64,000 bases of DNA from assembly GCF_000420465.1 (NCBI RefSeq), contig NZ_ATUZ01000014.1, positions 186,001 through 250,000 of the forward strand. The letters are read 5' to 3'. The position numbers were made by a program, and so were the translations under genes. Shown one piece after another: positions 52,453 to 62,811 of the stretch. The notes below the pieces were generated by a model. That model saw only the letters and a list, made by a program, of their open reading frames with translations. It did no database searches and was not told the origin of the DNA. This DNA is from Desulfovibrio desulfuricans DSM 642. Lineage in GTDB: Bacteria; Desulfobacterota; Desulfovibrionia; Desulfovibrionales; Desulfovibrionaceae. Within the stretch, counting starts at the first letter, position 1. Every line of letters begins with the position of its first letter.

Positions 52453-53397
52453 ATGAGCAGCAGCAAGGGATTGGGCAGAGGGCTTGACGCACTGTTTGGC
52501 GGAACCGCGCCAAAGCAGGAACCGCAAGGGCAGGAGAGCTCTGTTAACCTGATGCCGATTACGGCCTTGCACCCCAACCCAAATCAGCCGCGCAGGCACT
52601 TTGATGATGCCGCATTGCGGGAACTGGCCGATTCCATCAAATCGCAGGGGATTATTCAGCCGCTGCTGGTACGCCCGCTGGGCGGGGAAAATACCTATCA
52701 GATTGTTGCGGGCGAGCGCCGCTGGCGGGCGGCGCAACTGGCGGGACTCAAAGAAGTGCCCGTGTATGTACGCCAGTTGAGCGATAAAGAGGTCATGGCC
52801 GCTGCTCTTATTGAAAACTTGCAGCGCGAAGACCTCAACCCCATTGAAGAAGCCGAAGCCCTCCAGGCCTTGCGGGATGCCCTTGAGCTAACGCAGGAGG
52901 AACTGGCAAGTCGACTTGGCAAAAGCCGCCCAGCAATCGCCAACGCATTGCGCTTACTGCAACTGAGCGCAACTGCACGGGCCGACATTCAGGCCGGATT
53001 GCTCAGCGCGGGGCACGCGCGCTGCCTGCTGGGCATTGATGCGCCTATTGCTTCCGAAGCGTTGCGCCAGCGCATCCTGAGCCACAAGCTGACCGTGCGC
53101 GAAGCAGAAGACGCAGCCGCCTTCTGGCGTGGGCACAACGCCCTGCCCTGGGAACAAGAAGACACAACTCCGCAACCTCGCGCCAAAGCCCCCAGAAAGA
53201 AAAGCCCGCAATTCAAGACGCTGCAAATGAATCTTTGCTCCAGCATTGGCTGCAAAACGCAGGTAAGCGGCGATGAAAACAGCGGCCGCATTGCGTTTGC
53301 ATACGGCAGCCGGGAAGAACTTGAACAGCTGTTGCAGAAACTGGGAGTGGCCCTGCCGGAGGCAGAAGAAGAATCTACAGAAAATCCCGCTAAGTAA
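52453..53397 (+). CDS. parB: Chromosome partitioning protein ParB
   Basis: 314 residues; GGAGG lies before the ATG. The N-terminal GLGRGLDALFGG is the ParA-interacting start typical of chromosomal ParB. ParB/Srx CTP-binding motifs follow: NPNQPRRHFDD, GERRWRAAQLAGL and ENLQREDLNPIEEAEA. The HTH (QEELASRLGKSRPAIANALR) binds parS. The dimerisation tail is reached through a basic linker (RAKAPRKKSPQFKTLQ). It loads at parS, probably including the site at 50699, and spreads by CTP-dependent clamping. Confidence 0.95.
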   Translation: MSSSKGLGRGLDALFGGTAPKQEPQGQESSVNLMPITALHPNPNQPRRHFDDAALRELADSIKSQGIIQPLLVRPLGGENTYQIVAGERRWRAAQLAGLKEVPVYVRQLSDKEVMAAALIENLQREDLNPIEEAEALQALRDALELTQEELASRLGKSRPAIANALRLLQLSATARADIQAGLLSAGHARCLLGIDAPIASEALRQRILSHKLTVREAEDAAAFWRGHNALPWEQEDTTPQPRAKAPRKKSPQFKTLQMNLCSSIGCKTQVSGDENSGRIAFAYGSREELEQLLQKLGVALPEAEEESTENPAK

Positions 53398-53493
53398 ACA
53401 GCGGGAAAATATGCAAGCAGAACAGATACCATGCCAATCCAAAGATAAGCGCAACCGGAGCATTCCGCATTGCGTTTATCTTTTTTGAAGAGG

Positions 53494-54891
53494 TCAAACC
53501 TTACACAACAGCGTGCCATACATGCCCTCAAGCCAAGGGTGGTCATGTGGTGTCTGCCACTGCCTGAGTACCTGCAAGCCGTCTGATTCGCGCACAAGAC
53601 GCTCAATCTGCTTTTCATTCTCATTGGGCCGCAGTGTACAGGTAATATAGGCCATCTGGCATCCCGACCGCATCACTGATGCTAAACTCGCTAAAATGGA
53701 TTGCTGCAAGCCCTCATGGTCAGTGGCCTCATGTGGGGCCCTACGGCGGATATCAGGCCTGCGGGCAAGCACGCCAAGCCCGGAACAAGGCGCATCCACA
53801 AGCAGATGCCCATCCCAACGTTTGAGAGGCGGCTTGACTGCATCGGCAAGAGCTACTGATGGGCAAGACAAGACAAGCCGCTCGCACTGGCCCGGCAGGG
53901 CCGAAAGACGCTGCATACTGCGGTCTGTGGCAAAAGGAACAGCAATCCCCCGTTCAAGCAGGGCAACTGTCTTGCCGCCAAAACCAGCGCAAACATCCCA
54001 AACGGGTTTGTCCCAACCATAGAGGCCAAGCTCTTCAAGAACAAGCTGCGAACCTGCGGATTGATACGAAAGCGCACCTTCACGTTGCAAGTCGTGCAAG
54101 GACTGACCACAAACAGCAGACGGCTGCGCACCCGGCGCAAAAGCAACACCCCACTGCCCCACCGCTACGCCACCACTGGCAAGCAAAGCCTCACGCAATA
54201 CCACGGAAGAAGAATGTTGCGCGTTGACGCGAACCGCACTCCATGGGCGGGCAAAAGACCTGCGGGCAAGCTGCAAGGCGGCATCACGTCCGTAGTGCTT
54301 GTACCAGTGCCCCATGATCCACAAAGGCAATGAATAGAAAAGCCCCATGTGCTCCGCGCATCCGGTCTCCGCCCCCTTGGGCAAATAAAAATCCTCATGC
54401 ATGGGGGCGTCTGCAAGGCGCTGTACTGAACGCAAGGCCCCGTTGGCTACACGGGCCAGCCCTTGACCGTACAAGGCTTGTGCAGTCTCTACAGCGCTAA
54501 AAACAGCGGCATGATCCGGCACCTTATTCTGAAATAGCAGGCCGTATACCGCAAGGCCCAGCACATGCAGCAAAGGGCGCGGCAAGGATTGCGGACGCGG
54601 CAACACTCTGGACAAAATAAACGCAATGCGCAGTTCCGTTCGCAAGTATCCGTATACAAGCTCTGTGCACAGATTGCGCTCAACCGGGACAAGGCCTAAA
54701 GATTCTGCGCTGCAAGCCACTGATGAAGCACAGGAAAATGCCGTTGCAAGCGCCTGCTGGGCTGTCATGCCGGAATCAACCAACAATAAAGCCCACAGCG
54801 CGGAATGCCGGGCCGTGGGTGAAAGCTTGCGAATCTTGCCGGGCAAGGGCGCAACAGCAGAGCCAGATTGGGCAAAACGAATTTTAGTCAT
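53494..54891 (-). CDS. 16S rRNA m5C967 methyltransferase RsmB-like
   Basis: About 465 residues from the ATG at 54891. A NusB-like RNA-binding domain (~15-155) is followed by a Rossmann methyltransferase. The SAM motif is VWDVCAGFGGKTVAL, the catalytic pair are Cys in DAPCSGLGVLARRPD and Cys in YITCTLRPNENE. It adds a methyl to C5 of a cytosine in rRNA, by family C967 of 16S. It lies one base after the DUF116 gene stop, with overlapping translation signals. Confidence 0.85.
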   Translation of the reverse strand: MTKIRFAQSGSAVAPLPGKIRKLSPTARHSALWALLLVDSGMTAQQALATAFSCASSVACSAESLGLVPVERNLCTELVYGYLRTELRIAFILSRVLPRPQSLPRPLLHVLGLAVYGLLFQNKVPDHAAVFSAVETAQALYGQGLARVANGALRSVQRLADAPMHEDFYLPKGAETGCAEHMGLFYSLPLWIMGHWYKHYGRDAALQLARRSFARPWSAVRVNAQHSSSVVLREALLASGGVAVGQWGVAFAPGAQPSAVCGQSLHDLQREGALSYQSAGSQLVLEELGLYGWDKPVWDVCAGFGGKTVALLERGIAVPFATDRSMQRLSALPGQCERLVLSCPSVALADAVKPPLKRWDGHLLVDAPCSGLGVLARRPDIRRRAPHEATDHEGLQQSILASLASVMRSGCQMAYITCTLRPNENEKQIERLVRESDGLQVLRQWQTPHDHPWLEGMYGTLLCKV

Positions 54892-54892
54892 G

Positions 54893-55711
54893 TTATGCCC
54901 TGTCCTGATGCAAGGGTTGAGAAAGGCCAAGAAAAATCCGCACGGCGTCTTCCAGCGCCTTCATGGGCACAAGCGTATCAACGCACGGCCCATGCGGCCT
55001 CTGGTTAAGAACGCCAAAGACAGGCAAAGGATAACTGTCCTGAATGCCGGATGTAAGGTCACGTTCGCAGGCAACCGCAATAATGCAGCGCGGGCGCGTT
55101 TGCACCACAATACGGCGGGCAATGGTGCCGCCAGTGGCAATGGCAAGCCGCACACCATATTTGTCCCTCAATGCAAGCAACTCACCAACCGGGCATTTGC
55201 CGCAACGCTGGCAATTATCCGGATTGTGTACAAGCCTTTGCGGGCACAAGGCCTGCTGAACGCAATGCGGTAAAAGCAGCAAAAGCTCCTGCGGCTGCGC
55301 CGTACAGCCACTGGCAAGCACCAGCTCGTTGTTCACCTTGATAAAGCTGCGCCGCACTCTTCCTCTGTCAATACCAACTGCTTTTGCAAGCAATTCCATA
55401 AGTGGAAAAAACAGACGAATGGTGACATGCCGTACACTGTCCACACCAGGCAAAGTTTTACCCGTATAAATATGAAATATAAGAATAATGCAAAGCCATA
55501 ACAAGGCAATGATAACAACAAAACCAAAACCCATACTCAGCGTAGGCAGCCAGTGTTGCGTAGAAAAAAAACCAATCCACGGCAAAATAAGAAAAAATGC
55601 AACCCCGAGGCACAGCAGAAGGCACGAGGCCAGCATGAGCCCGATAAAAACGCGTTTTCGCGCACCACCATACTGCTCTGGGGGCAAAGAAAAGGGCGAC
55701 TTACGAAACAT
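54893..55711 (-). CDS. DUF116 membrane protein
   Basis: 272 residues. Two N-terminal helices (~22-48 and 57-82) anchor a cytosolic DUF116 domain rich in cysteines (ASGCTAQ, LLPHCVQQALC, NPDNCQRCGKCPVG, AVACERDL) that suggests an Fe-S cluster or other metal centre. DUF116 occurs widely in anaerobes and its function is not established. Here it precedes rsmB with one base between, an arrangement that keeps a formyltransferase/deformylase run just upstream as neighbour. Confidence 0.82.
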   Translation of the reverse strand: MFRKSPFSLPPEQYGGARKRVFIGLMLASCLLLCLGVAFFLILPWIGFFSTQHWLPTLSMGFGFVVIIALLWLCIILIFHIYTGKTLPGVDSVRHVTIRLFFPLMELLAKAVGIDRGRVRRSFIKVNNELVLASGCTAQPQELLLLLPHCVQQALCPQRLVHNPDNCQRCGKCPVGELLALRDKYGVRLAIATGGTIARRIVVQTRPRCIIAVACERDLTSGIQDSYPLPVFGVLNQRPHGPCVDTLVPMKALEDAVRIFLGLSQPLHQDRA

Positions 55712-55817
55712 GTGACCTCGGCTTGATGAGTCAGAAGCAAAAAACAGTCTTGAGCCTCAAAATCGCACAAAACTGCCCTTATGAAAAGCGCAAGCTCGCA
55801 ACGCGATGAGTAGGTCA

Positions 55818-55853
55818 AAAAAAGAAAAAACGAGGCTCAAAAGAGCCTCATCA
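55818..55853 (-). terminator. Terminator of the gyrA-fmt gene run
   Basis: Read on the minus strand: GAGGCTC, loop TTTT, GAGCCTC, then GTTTTTTC and more T. It lies about 30 bases past the fmt stop. Confidence 0.88.
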
Positions 55854-55879
55854 AAAATACCCATTGCGGAAAAAAAACA

Positions 55880-56893
55880 TTACTCCCCTGGTTCAGGAGC
55901 TCTAGCCAGACCGCAAACACCCTTCGGCAACCCGCGCAGCACTCCGTTGAGCAGATCGCGCGCGGACATTTCTTTTTTGCCCTGAGGCTTGACCGTAGAC
56001 AGCACATACCAGCAATCCGCGCAGGCAATGCTCAAACCGTCAGCATCGATCCTCAATGTGCCGGGGGCCTGTCCTTGTGCAGATTGCCCCACCCTGCCCG
56101 GTGCAAGAATGAGCGAAAGGGGGTCGCGTTGATTGTCATCGGAGTCCACAGTTTCCAGCACAGTACGCGCACCAGGCCACGGGGTAACACCCCGCACCCG
56201 CGCATGTACCTGCACGGCAGGAAGCGACCAGTCAATAAAACCGTCTTCCTTGGAAATTTTAGGAGCGTGGGTGGCGAGGGCATCGTCCTGCTCCACTGCA
56301 TGGGCCTTGCCGTCAAGGATATCGTCAAAAACGCGCACAAGCAGTTCTGCGCCAATGCCGGCAAGGGCATCATGCAGGGAACCTGCCGTATGCTCACCGA
56401 TGGGCAGGCCATCGGTGGCGAAAACCGGCCCCGCATCCAGCTTGCGTACAATGCGCATGATGGAAATGCCAGCACGAGCGCCAGGATGCCAGCCTTCCAT
56501 CACTGCCCGCTGAATAGGGGCAGCACCACGCAGGCCAGGCAAAAGCGAAGCATGAACGTTGATGGTATCAAGCGTGGGCATGGCAAGGACAGCATCCGGT
56601 AAAATCAGGCCATAGGCCGCCACAGCCAGCAGATCAGGATTGAAAGCCGCCAGCTCCGCCTGAGCCTCGGCACCTTTCAGGCTGGCGGGCTGCATGACAG
56701 GCAGACCAAGCTGCAGGGCGAGCTTTTTTACAGGAGATTCAGCAAGTTTGTGGCCGCGCCCTGCCGGTCTGTCCGGCTGGGTGTATACCGCCACTATTTC
56801 GCCACGAGGCCAGGCCGCCAGCCTTTTCAGGCTGGCGGCGGCAAACTCGGGCGTTCCCATAAAGACTATACGGCACTTTTTCGTTTGAGCCAT
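55880..56893 (-). CDS. fmt: Methionyl-tRNA formyltransferase
   Basis: A 337-residue enzyme that formylates initiator Met-tRNA using 10-formyl-tetrahydrofolate. The N-terminal RIVFMGTPEFAAASLKRL, catalytic region INVHASLLPGLRGAAPIQRA (Asn-His, Ser-Leu-Leu-Pro) and the later Asp in GISIMRIVRKLDAGPVF are conserved. The C-terminal OB-type domain (RVRGVTPWPGA) is complete. The gene overlaps the def 3' end by 28 bases; def and fmt act on opposite ends of the same formyl cycle. Confidence 0.96.
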   Translation of the reverse strand: MAQTKKCRIVFMGTPEFAAASLKRLAAWPRGEIVAVYTQPDRPAGRGHKLAESPVKKLALQLGLPVMQPASLKGAEAQAELAAFNPDLLAVAAYGLILPDAVLAMPTLDTINVHASLLPGLRGAAPIQRAVMEGWHPGARAGISIMRIVRKLDAGPVFATDGLPIGEHTAGSLHDALAGIGAELLVRVFDDILDGKAHAVEQDDALATHAPKISKEDGFIDWSLPAVQVHARVRGVTPWPGARTVLETVDSDDNQRDPLSLILAPGRVGQSAQGQAPGTLRIDADGLSIACADCWYVLSTVKPQGKKEMSARDLLNGVLRGLPKGVCGLARAPEPGE

Positions 56894-57384
56894 TTTTTCA
56901 CCTTGCTGTCGTACAGGGTGCGGCGCAGGCGGCTGATCCTGTCGATAAACAGTATGCCGTCCAGATGGTCATATTCGTGCTGGATAATGATGGCCGGGAA
57001 TTCGTCCAGATATTCATCAATGATATTGCCGTCCAGATCCGATGCATGCAGATGCACGTTGCTCATGCGCTTGACGTCGGCCCTGTAGTTCATGGGAACA
57101 GAAAGGCAGCCCTCCTGTTCGCTCAGAACTTCCTCGCCGGAGAGGGTCAACACAGGGTTAATCAGTACCCTGGGCTGCTTTTCCTCATCCTTCATGGCCG
57201 GATCCATCACAAGCATACGGATATTGCGCCCAACCTGCGGCGCAGCAAGGCCAACACCAGGAGCAGCGTACATGGTTTCAAGCATGTCGGCAGCAAGCTG
57301 GCGAATGTCGTCCGTCACCTCGGCAACAGGTTCGCAAACCACTTTGAGCCTGGGGTCAGGATAGGTGACAATATCAAGAATCAT
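56866..57384 (-). CDS. def: Peptide deformylase
   Basis: A 172-residue metalloenzyme that removes the formyl group from nascent peptides. The three motifs are intact: GVGLAAPQVG, EGCLSVP (metal Cys) and QHEYDHLDGILFIDR (HExxH). Starts 15 bases after aspS and overlaps fmt, so the three are likely one transcript. Confidence 0.97.
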   Translation of the reverse strand: MILDIVTYPDPRLKVVCEPVAEVTDDIRQLAADMLETMYAAPGVGLAAPQVGRNIRMLVMDPAMKDEEKQPRVLINPVLTLSGEEVLSEQEGCLSVPMNYRADVKRMSNVHLHASDLDGNIIDEYLDEFPAIIIQHEYDHLDGILFIDRISRLRRTLYDSKVKKWLKRKSAV

Positions 57385-57399
57385 GCAGACGTCCGCCTC

Positions 57400-59274
57400 C
57401 TACACTTTGTCGGCTGTAGCGCCGTCCTTTTTCTGCTCTGCGCCGGGCACTTCACGCAAGCGCAGGCCAAGATCCCGCAACTGACGCGAAGACACCGGGG
57501 AAGGCGCGTTGGTCATGAGGCAGGTTGCCTTCTGCGTCTTGGGGAAGGCAATGACATCACGGATGCTGGACGAACCGGAAAGCAGCATGACCAGACGGTC
57601 AAGGCCAAAAGCCAAACCGCCATGCGGCGGCGCACCAAGATCAAGCGCCTGAATAAGGAAGCCGAACTGCTCTTCGGCCTGCTCGGGCGTAAAGCCAAGG
57701 GCCTCAAACATACGGCGCTGCACTTCACCGGAGTGGATGCGGATGGAACCGCCACCCACTTCGCAGCCATTGAGCACCATATCATAGGCGCGGGCGCGGG
57801 CCTTGGCCGGGTCAGTAACCATCAGTTCCATATGGCCGGGCGCAGGCGAGGTGAAGGGATGGTGGCAGGCCACATAACGCTTGGCTTCCTCGTCGTATTC
57901 GTACAGCGGAAAGTCCGTAACCCACAGAAAATTGAAGCTGTTTTCAGGAATCAGCTTCAATTGGTTGGCAAGATGCACACGCAGGTTGCCAAGGGCGGCG
58001 TTGACCATGGAAGCCTCGCCCGCCTGGAAAAAGACAATGTCGCCAACCTGGAGATCAAGCGCTTCTGCAATGCCCTTGCGCTCTTCGTCCGAAAGGAACT
58101 TGGCGATGGGCGACTGCCACTCGTCGGCCTTGATCTTGATCCAGGCCAGACCCTGAGCGCCATAAATCTTGACGAATTCGGTAAAGGCATCAATTTCCTT
58201 GCGGGTCATGGATTCACCGCCGGGAACTTTCATGCCCTTGACCAGCTGCGCAGTGGCAAAAAGCTTGAAGCCGGAGCCACGCACAATATCCGTAATATCC
58301 ACAAGCTCAAGGCCAAAACGGGTGTCGGGCTTGTCCACGCCATAACGGGCCATGGCTTCGTCCCAGGGCATGCGGGGGAAAGGAAGAGCCAGATCCTTGC
58401 CCATCACGTCCTTGAACACGCGGGCCATGAGGCCTTCGGCGATGCCCATGACCTGTTCTTCATCGGCAAAACTCATTTCAAGGTCAACCTGGGTAAACTC
58501 GGGCTGACGGTCAGCGCGCAGGTCTTCGTCGCGGAAGCAGCGCACGATCTGGAAGTAACGCTCCATACCGGCAACCATCAGCAGCTGCTTGAACAGCTGG
58601 GGAGACTGCGGCAAGGCGTAAAATTCACCGTTGTTCAAACGGCTGGGCACCAGAAAGTCACGCGCACCTTCAGGGGTGGACTTGGTAAGCACCGGGGTTT
58701 CCACTTCCGTAAAGCCGTTGTCGTCCAGAAAACAGCGGGCGGCCTGCGAAACTTTGTGGCGCAAACGCAGATTGGCCTGCATGCGCGGACGGCGCAGATC
58801 AAGATAACGCCAGGTAAGGCGCAGGTTCTCACCAGCATCGCTACGGTCTTCAATGGCGAAAGGCGGCGTCTTGGAAGTATTGAGCAGCTTCCACTCATAG
58901 GCCACAATTTCAATCTGGCCAGTGACCATATTGGCGTTGACCATGCCTTCGGGGCGCGGACGCACCTTGCCCTTGACCGCAAGCACATATTCCGAACGCA
59001 GAATATGCGCGTTTTCGTGCGCAGAAGGAGCGATATCCGGGCTGAAAACAACCTGCGTGAGGCCGTCACGGTCGCGCAGGTCGACAAAAATCAGGCCGCC
59101 GTGGTCGCGGCGGTACTGCACCCAACCCATCAGGCAAACATCTTCACCATCATTGGTAATGGTCAACTGACCGCAGGAATGGCTGCGCTGCCAGTCACCA
59201 AGCTCAGTGACAAATTTCTGGTGTTCGCGCTGCACATCCTGCTGCGCGTCCTGCGTCTGCATCTGTTCAGTCAT
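57400..59274 (-). CDS. aspS: Aspartyl-tRNA synthetase
   Basis: About 624 residues from the ATG at 59274; that start overlaps the hisS stop by eight bases. N-terminal OB anticodon-binding domain ([20 protein letters not shown]), class II motif 2 ([20 protein letters not shown]), bacterial GAD insert (~290-420) and motif 3 ([13 protein letters not shown]). The bacterial-size enzyme charges tRNA-Asp and, in organisms using the amidotransferase route, also tRNA-Asn. Confidence 0.96.
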   Translation of the reverse strand: MTEQMQTQDAQQDVQREHQKFVTELGDWQRSHSCGQLTITNDGEDVCLMGWVQYRRDHGGLIFVDLRDRDGLTQVVFSPDIAPSAHENAHILRSEYVLAVKGKVRPRPEGMVNANMVTGQIEIVAYEWKLLNTSKTPPFAIEDRSDAGENLRLTWRYLDLRRPRMQANLRLRHKVSQAARCFLDDNGFTEVETPVLTKSTPEGARDFLVPSRLNNGEFYALPQSPQLFKQLLMVAGMERYFQIVRCFRDEDLRADRQPEFTQVDLEMSFADEEQVMGIAEGLMARVFKDVMGKDLALPFPRMPWDEAMARYGVDKPDTRFGLELVDITDIVRGSGFKLFATAQLVKGMKVPGGESMTRKEIDAFTEFVKIYGAQGLAWIKIKADEWQSPIAKFLSDEERKGIAEALDLQVGDIVFFQAGEASMVNAALGNLRVHLANQLKLIPENSFNFLWVTDFPLYEYDEEAKRYVACHHPFTSPAPGHMELMVTDPAKARARAYDMVLNGCEVGGGSIRIHSGEVQRRMFEALGFTPEQAEEQFGFLIQALDLGAPPHGGLAFGLDRLVMLLSGSSSIRDVIAFPKTQKATCLMTNAPSPVSSRQLRDLGLRLREVPGAEQKKDGATADKV

Positions 59275-60523
59275 TGTTGGTTCCCGTTTGCAAAAATTGG
59301 AGTACGCCTGACTGCGGCACAGAGCACTGCTCGCCGCTTTCAAGATTTTTAACGACCACTGTGCCCTGAGCGGCTTCATCAGGGCCAATAATCAGACAAT
59401 GCCCAGCGCCGGACTTTCCAGCCTGACGCATAAGGCTTTTAAAGCCGCCTTCACTGAAATTCATCTCGCCAGTCAGTCCGGCGTAACGCAACTTCTGGGC
59501 AAGCTGCCAGCCCTGAGCGCGGCTCAGCGCGTCCATGGCAACCAGATAAAAATCGGTTGCCTGGCCACTGCCCTCACCCATCATGAGGGCAAGGCGTTCC
59601 ATGCCGCAGGCAAAGCCAACCCCCGGTACATCCGGCCCGCCAAGACTTTTCACAAGGCCGTCATACCTGCCGCCGCCGGCCACAGCTGCCTGCGCGCCAA
59701 TACTGCCGCTTACCACCTCAAAAGTAGTGCGGCAATAGTAGTCAAGACCGCGCACAAGCCTGTGATCAAGCTCAAAGGCAAGCCCCTGACCTTGCAGCAG
59801 TTCCAGCACCGTATCAAAGTGGGCGCGGCATTCAGGGCAATTATAATCAATAAGTTTTGGGGCATTATCCGTAATGGCGCGGCAGCCGGGCTGCTTGCAG
59901 TCAAGTACGCGCAAGGGGTTGGTCTCCACCCTGCGGGCGCAGTCCGGACAAAGGGCGTCCTTATCAACTCCGGCAAGGTATTCGAGCAAGGCCGCCTTGA
60001 ACTTGGGGCGGCATTCCGAACAGCCAAGGGAATTTATCTTGAGCGTCAGGTCCGTGAGGCCAAGGTCTGATAAAAAGCGCAGCAGCATGCTGACCAGTTC
60101 TGCATCAGCCATGGGGCTATGACTGCCAAGGCACTCGCAGTTGATCTGGTGAAACTGGCGCATGCGGCCCTTTTGCGGGCGTTCATAACGGAACATGGGG
60201 CCGGTGGTGAACAGGCGGCTCACAGGCTCGCGGTTGGTCAGCCCGCTCTCGATATAGGCGCGCATAACGCCAGCCGTGGCTTCAGGCCGCAGGGTAAGCG
60301 AACGGCCCTTGCGGTCAGGAAAGGTATACATTTCCTTTTGCACCACATCGGTTTCCTCACCGATGGAACGGCAAAAAAGCTCGGTAAACTCCAGCAGCGG
60401 CGTGCGCAGCTCCACAAAACCGTAGCGCCCAAAAACCTGGCGCGCGGTATTTTCAATGCGTGTGAACTGGTCGCTGTCCGGCGGAAACATATCCGCAAAA
60501 CCCTTGATACGTGCGATACTCAT
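59267..60523 (-). CDS. hisS: Histidyl-tRNA synthetase
   Basis: A 418-residue class II synthetase. Motif 1 lies near [14 protein letters not shown], motif 2 at [20 protein letters not shown], the histidine-specific loop at [15 protein letters not shown] and motif 3 at [14 protein letters not shown] cysteine pair set ([27 protein letters not shown]) in the insertion domain could bind zinc. GAGGAAGCC precedes the ATG. Confidence 0.96.
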   Translation of the reverse strand: MSIARIKGFADMFPPDSDQFTRIENTARQVFGRYGFVELRTPLLEFTELFCRSIGEETDVVQKEMYTFPDRKGRSLTLRPEATAGVMRAYIESGLTNREPVSRLFTTGPMFRYERPQKGRMRQFHQINCECLGSHSPMADAELVSMLLRFLSDLGLTDLTLKINSLGCSECRPKFKAALLEYLAGVDKDALCPDCARRVETNPLRVLDCKQPGCRAITDNAPKLIDYNCPECRAHFDTVLELLQGQGLAFELDHRLVRGLDYYCRTTFEVVSGSIGAQAAVAGGGRYDGLVKSLGGPDVPGVGFACGMERLALMMGEGSGQATDFYLVAMDALSRAQGWQLAQKLRYAGLTGEMNFSEGGFKSLMRQAGKSGAGHCLIIGPDEAAQGTVVVKNLESGEQCSVPQSGVLQFLQTGTNND

Positions 60524-60580
60524 GGCTTCCTCATAAAAAACTGGCTGCCTTGACGTGCAAGACGGCGCGAAAGAAATGGT

Positions 60581-61984
60581 CTACCTGCTGGCGCAAGGGG
60601 ATTCAAGGCTGAATTTTCCGACGCAATCGTCACAGGGCACAGGATATTCGCCAGTAAAGCAGGCCATGCAGTAATGCTGCGGCTTGCTCACGGAGCCGAG
60701 CAGCCCTGCTATGCTGAGATAATGCAGCGAATCAACATCCAGCTTGCGGGTTATTTCTGCCAGGCTGTGCTGGGCTGCAATAAGCTCCCCGCGCGAAGAA
60801 AAATCTATGCCGTAAAAGCAGGGAAACTTGACCGGCGGGCTGGAAATACGGATGTGAACCTCTTTGGCGCCCAGCTCGCGGAGCTTTTTGACGCGCGTCA
60901 TCATGGTGGTGCCGCGCACAATGCTGTCGTCAATAATGCAGATGCGCTTGCCCTCAATCATTTCGCGCACAGGGTTGATCTTAACCCGCACGCCAAAGCT
61001 GCGCATGCTCTGCGAAGGCTGGATAAATGTACGCCCCACATAGTGGTTGCGGATCATGGCATGTTCATAGGGCAGGCCGGAGCGCTGGGCAAAACCAAGG
61101 GCGGGATAAATGCCCGAATCCGGGAAGGGCATCACATAATCCACTTCCGGCGCAGATTCGTCAGCCAGATTCCAGCCCATCTTTTTGCGGCACAAATAGA
61201 CCTGCTCGTCAAAAATATAGGAGTCGGGCCGGGCAAAATAGACCAGCTCAAAAATACACTGGCGGGGCTTTTCGGGCAGCGGCCCCATCAGATGGTCGCT
61301 GCGCACGCTGTTTCCGTCAACAATGATCATTTCGCCCGGCTTCACAGAGCGTTCAAAGTCGGCCTCAAGCAGATCAAAGGCGCACGTTTCAGAGGCGAAC
61401 ACGGGGCTGCCGTTCATGCGGCCAAAAGCAAGAGGATGGAAGCCGTGGGGATCACGCACCGCCACCATAACGCCGTCTACCATAACCAGCAGGCAGTACG
61501 CGCCGCGAACACGGGCACAGGTTTCCTTGACTGCGCCAGGCAGGTCATTGTGCCTGAGCGCGCGCACCAGCAGATGCATGAACACTTCCGTGTCATTGCT
61601 GGTGGAAAATATGGCACCTTCGTTCTCAAGATCTTCGCGCAGCTGCGCGGCATTGACCAGATTGCCGTTGTGCGCAAGCGCCACATCCCGTCCCTTAAAA
61701 TGGGCAAGGAAGGGCTGGGCATTGCTGCTGGAGGAACGCCCGGTGGTGGAATAGCGCACATGGCCTATGGCTGTTCTGCCGGTCAGAGCCTTGAGGTGCC
61801 CCTCTGAAAAAACATCGGGCACAAGGCCCATACCCTTGTGTTCGTGTACGCCGTCGGTGTCAAAGGTAACTATGCCCGCGCTTTCCTGTCCGCGATGCTG
61901 CTGTGCATACAAACCGAAATAAGCCAGACGAGCCGCTTCCTCGTGGTCATAAATGCCGAATACGCCGCATTCGTGCTTGATCAT
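60581..61984 (-). CDS. purF: Amidophosphoribosyltransferase
   Basis: A 467-residue enzyme of the first purine step, making phosphoribosylamine from PRPP and glutamine. A five-residue propeptide (MIKHE) precedes the nucleophile in CGVFGIYDHEE. The PRPP loop is ICIIDDSIVRGTTM. The C-terminal HYCMACFTGEYPVPCDDC matches the Fe-S-containing, oxygen-labile type known from Bacillus subtilis, fitting an anaerobe. It starts five bases after the TPR lipoprotein stop. Confidence 0.96.
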   Translation of the reverse strand: MIKHECGVFGIYDHEEAARLAYFGLYAQQHRGQESAGIVTFDTDGVHEHKGMGLVPDVFSEGHLKALTGRTAIGHVRYSTTGRSSSSNAQPFLAHFKGRDVALAHNGNLVNAAQLREDLENEGAIFSTSNDTEVFMHLLVRALRHNDLPGAVKETCARVRGAYCLLVMVDGVMVAVRDPHGFHPLAFGRMNGSPVFASETCAFDLLEADFERSVKPGEMIIVDGNSVRSDHLMGPLPEKPRQCIFELVYFARPDSYIFDEQVYLCRKKMGWNLADESAPEVDYVMPFPDSGIYPALGFAQRSGLPYEHAMIRNHYVGRTFIQPSQSMRSFGVRVKINPVREMIEGKRICIIDDSIVRGTTMMTRVKKLRELGAKEVHIRISSPPVKFPCFYGIDFSSRGELIAAQHSLAEITRKLDVDSLHYLSIAGLLGSVSKPQHYCMACFTGEYPVPCDDCVGKFSLESPCASR

Positions 61985-61989
61985 AGGCC

Positions 61990-62802
61990 TTACTTCTTCA
62001 GTTTTTTGCGCAGATGCGCAATGCGATTATCAATGACCGACGGATTGGGATAATCGTCGCGGGCCAGTTCAAAGTTTTTCAGGGCTTCTTTTCCCTTACC
62101 GAGCTGTTCAAGGGCATCAGCCAGCAAATAGCCCGCCAGACCACGCAGAATCTTGTCCGGATCGCTGTCCAGTATCTGTTGACAAAGGTCAGCCACATCC
62201 TGCCAGCGTTCCCTTGCCATATTCTGGTCGGCAAGGTCGTACATGCACATTATTTTGTCATGATCCGCCATGGGCAGAGCAAGACACTGCTGCAAGGTAT
62301 CTTCGCCTGCGTCAAACCGGCGCAGGTTGAACTGCATGGCCGCCAGCCTGCGGTAACCATCCACAGTCTGCTCCGCCGACAGGCCTGCAAGACCTATATA
62401 AGCATTCCAGGCGTCCGCGGCACGGCCATAACGCCGCAAACCCTCGTTTACCTCGCCCATACGCCGCAAAATAACAGCGCTTCTGGCGTCATTATCTGCA
62501 AATTCCGCCAGCATGGTTTCAAGGCATTCAAGGGTGGCGCGAGGTTCCTGCCCGGCGGCATTGAGCACAACCAGCAACTGCTGCCACGCTTCCCAACGCA
62601 GATCAGCATCCCGTGCCTCACGCAGATAACGCTCAAGCAGCCTTTCGGCAAGGGACCAGTCACGCAAAGAAACTGCGGTGCGGGCTGCGGAAAGGTCATC
62701 GCCCACCATGCTCTGGTCTTTGCAAGCGCACAAAAAGCCAGCAAAAACCAGGCACAGACACAGGGTCAAACCCTTGCCGCAAACCCGCCGCAATATTTTC
62801 AT
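61990..62802 (-). CDS. TPR-type lipoprotein
   Basis: A 270-residue probable lipoprotein: signal sequence with lipobox FLCAC (Cys ~27), then about six tetratricopeptide-like helical pairs (for example SLRDWSLAERLLERYLREA, LAGYLLADALEQLGKGKEAL). TPRs mediate protein contacts, so a scaffold role at the cell envelope is likely. The last repeat and basic tail (AHLRKKLKK) resemble BamD/CpoB-like tails, but the family is not assigned. It lies between gyrA and purF with gaps under ten bases. Confidence 0.78.
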   Translation of the reverse strand: MKILRRVCGKGLTLCLCLVFAGFLCACKDQSMVGDDLSAARTAVSLRDWSLAERLLERYLREARDADLRWEAWQQLLVVLNAAGQEPRATLECLETMLAEFADNDARSAVILRRMGEVNEGLRRYGRAADAWNAYIGLAGLSAEQTVDGYRRLAAMQFNLRRFDAGEDTLQQCLALPMADHDKIMCMYDLADQNMARERWQDVADLCQQILDSDPDKILRGLAGYLLADALEQLGKGKEALKNFELARDDYPNPSVIDNRIAHLRKKLKK

Positions 62803-62811
62803 CAGCTGTGG

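Noticed and set aside
56965-59352. 795-residue open frame opposite def and aspS
   Set aside because: Spans two unmistakable genes on the other strand; composition is typical of an antisense shadow.
60674-61807. 377-residue open frame opposite purF
   Set aside because: Antisense shadow; purF is complete on the other strand.
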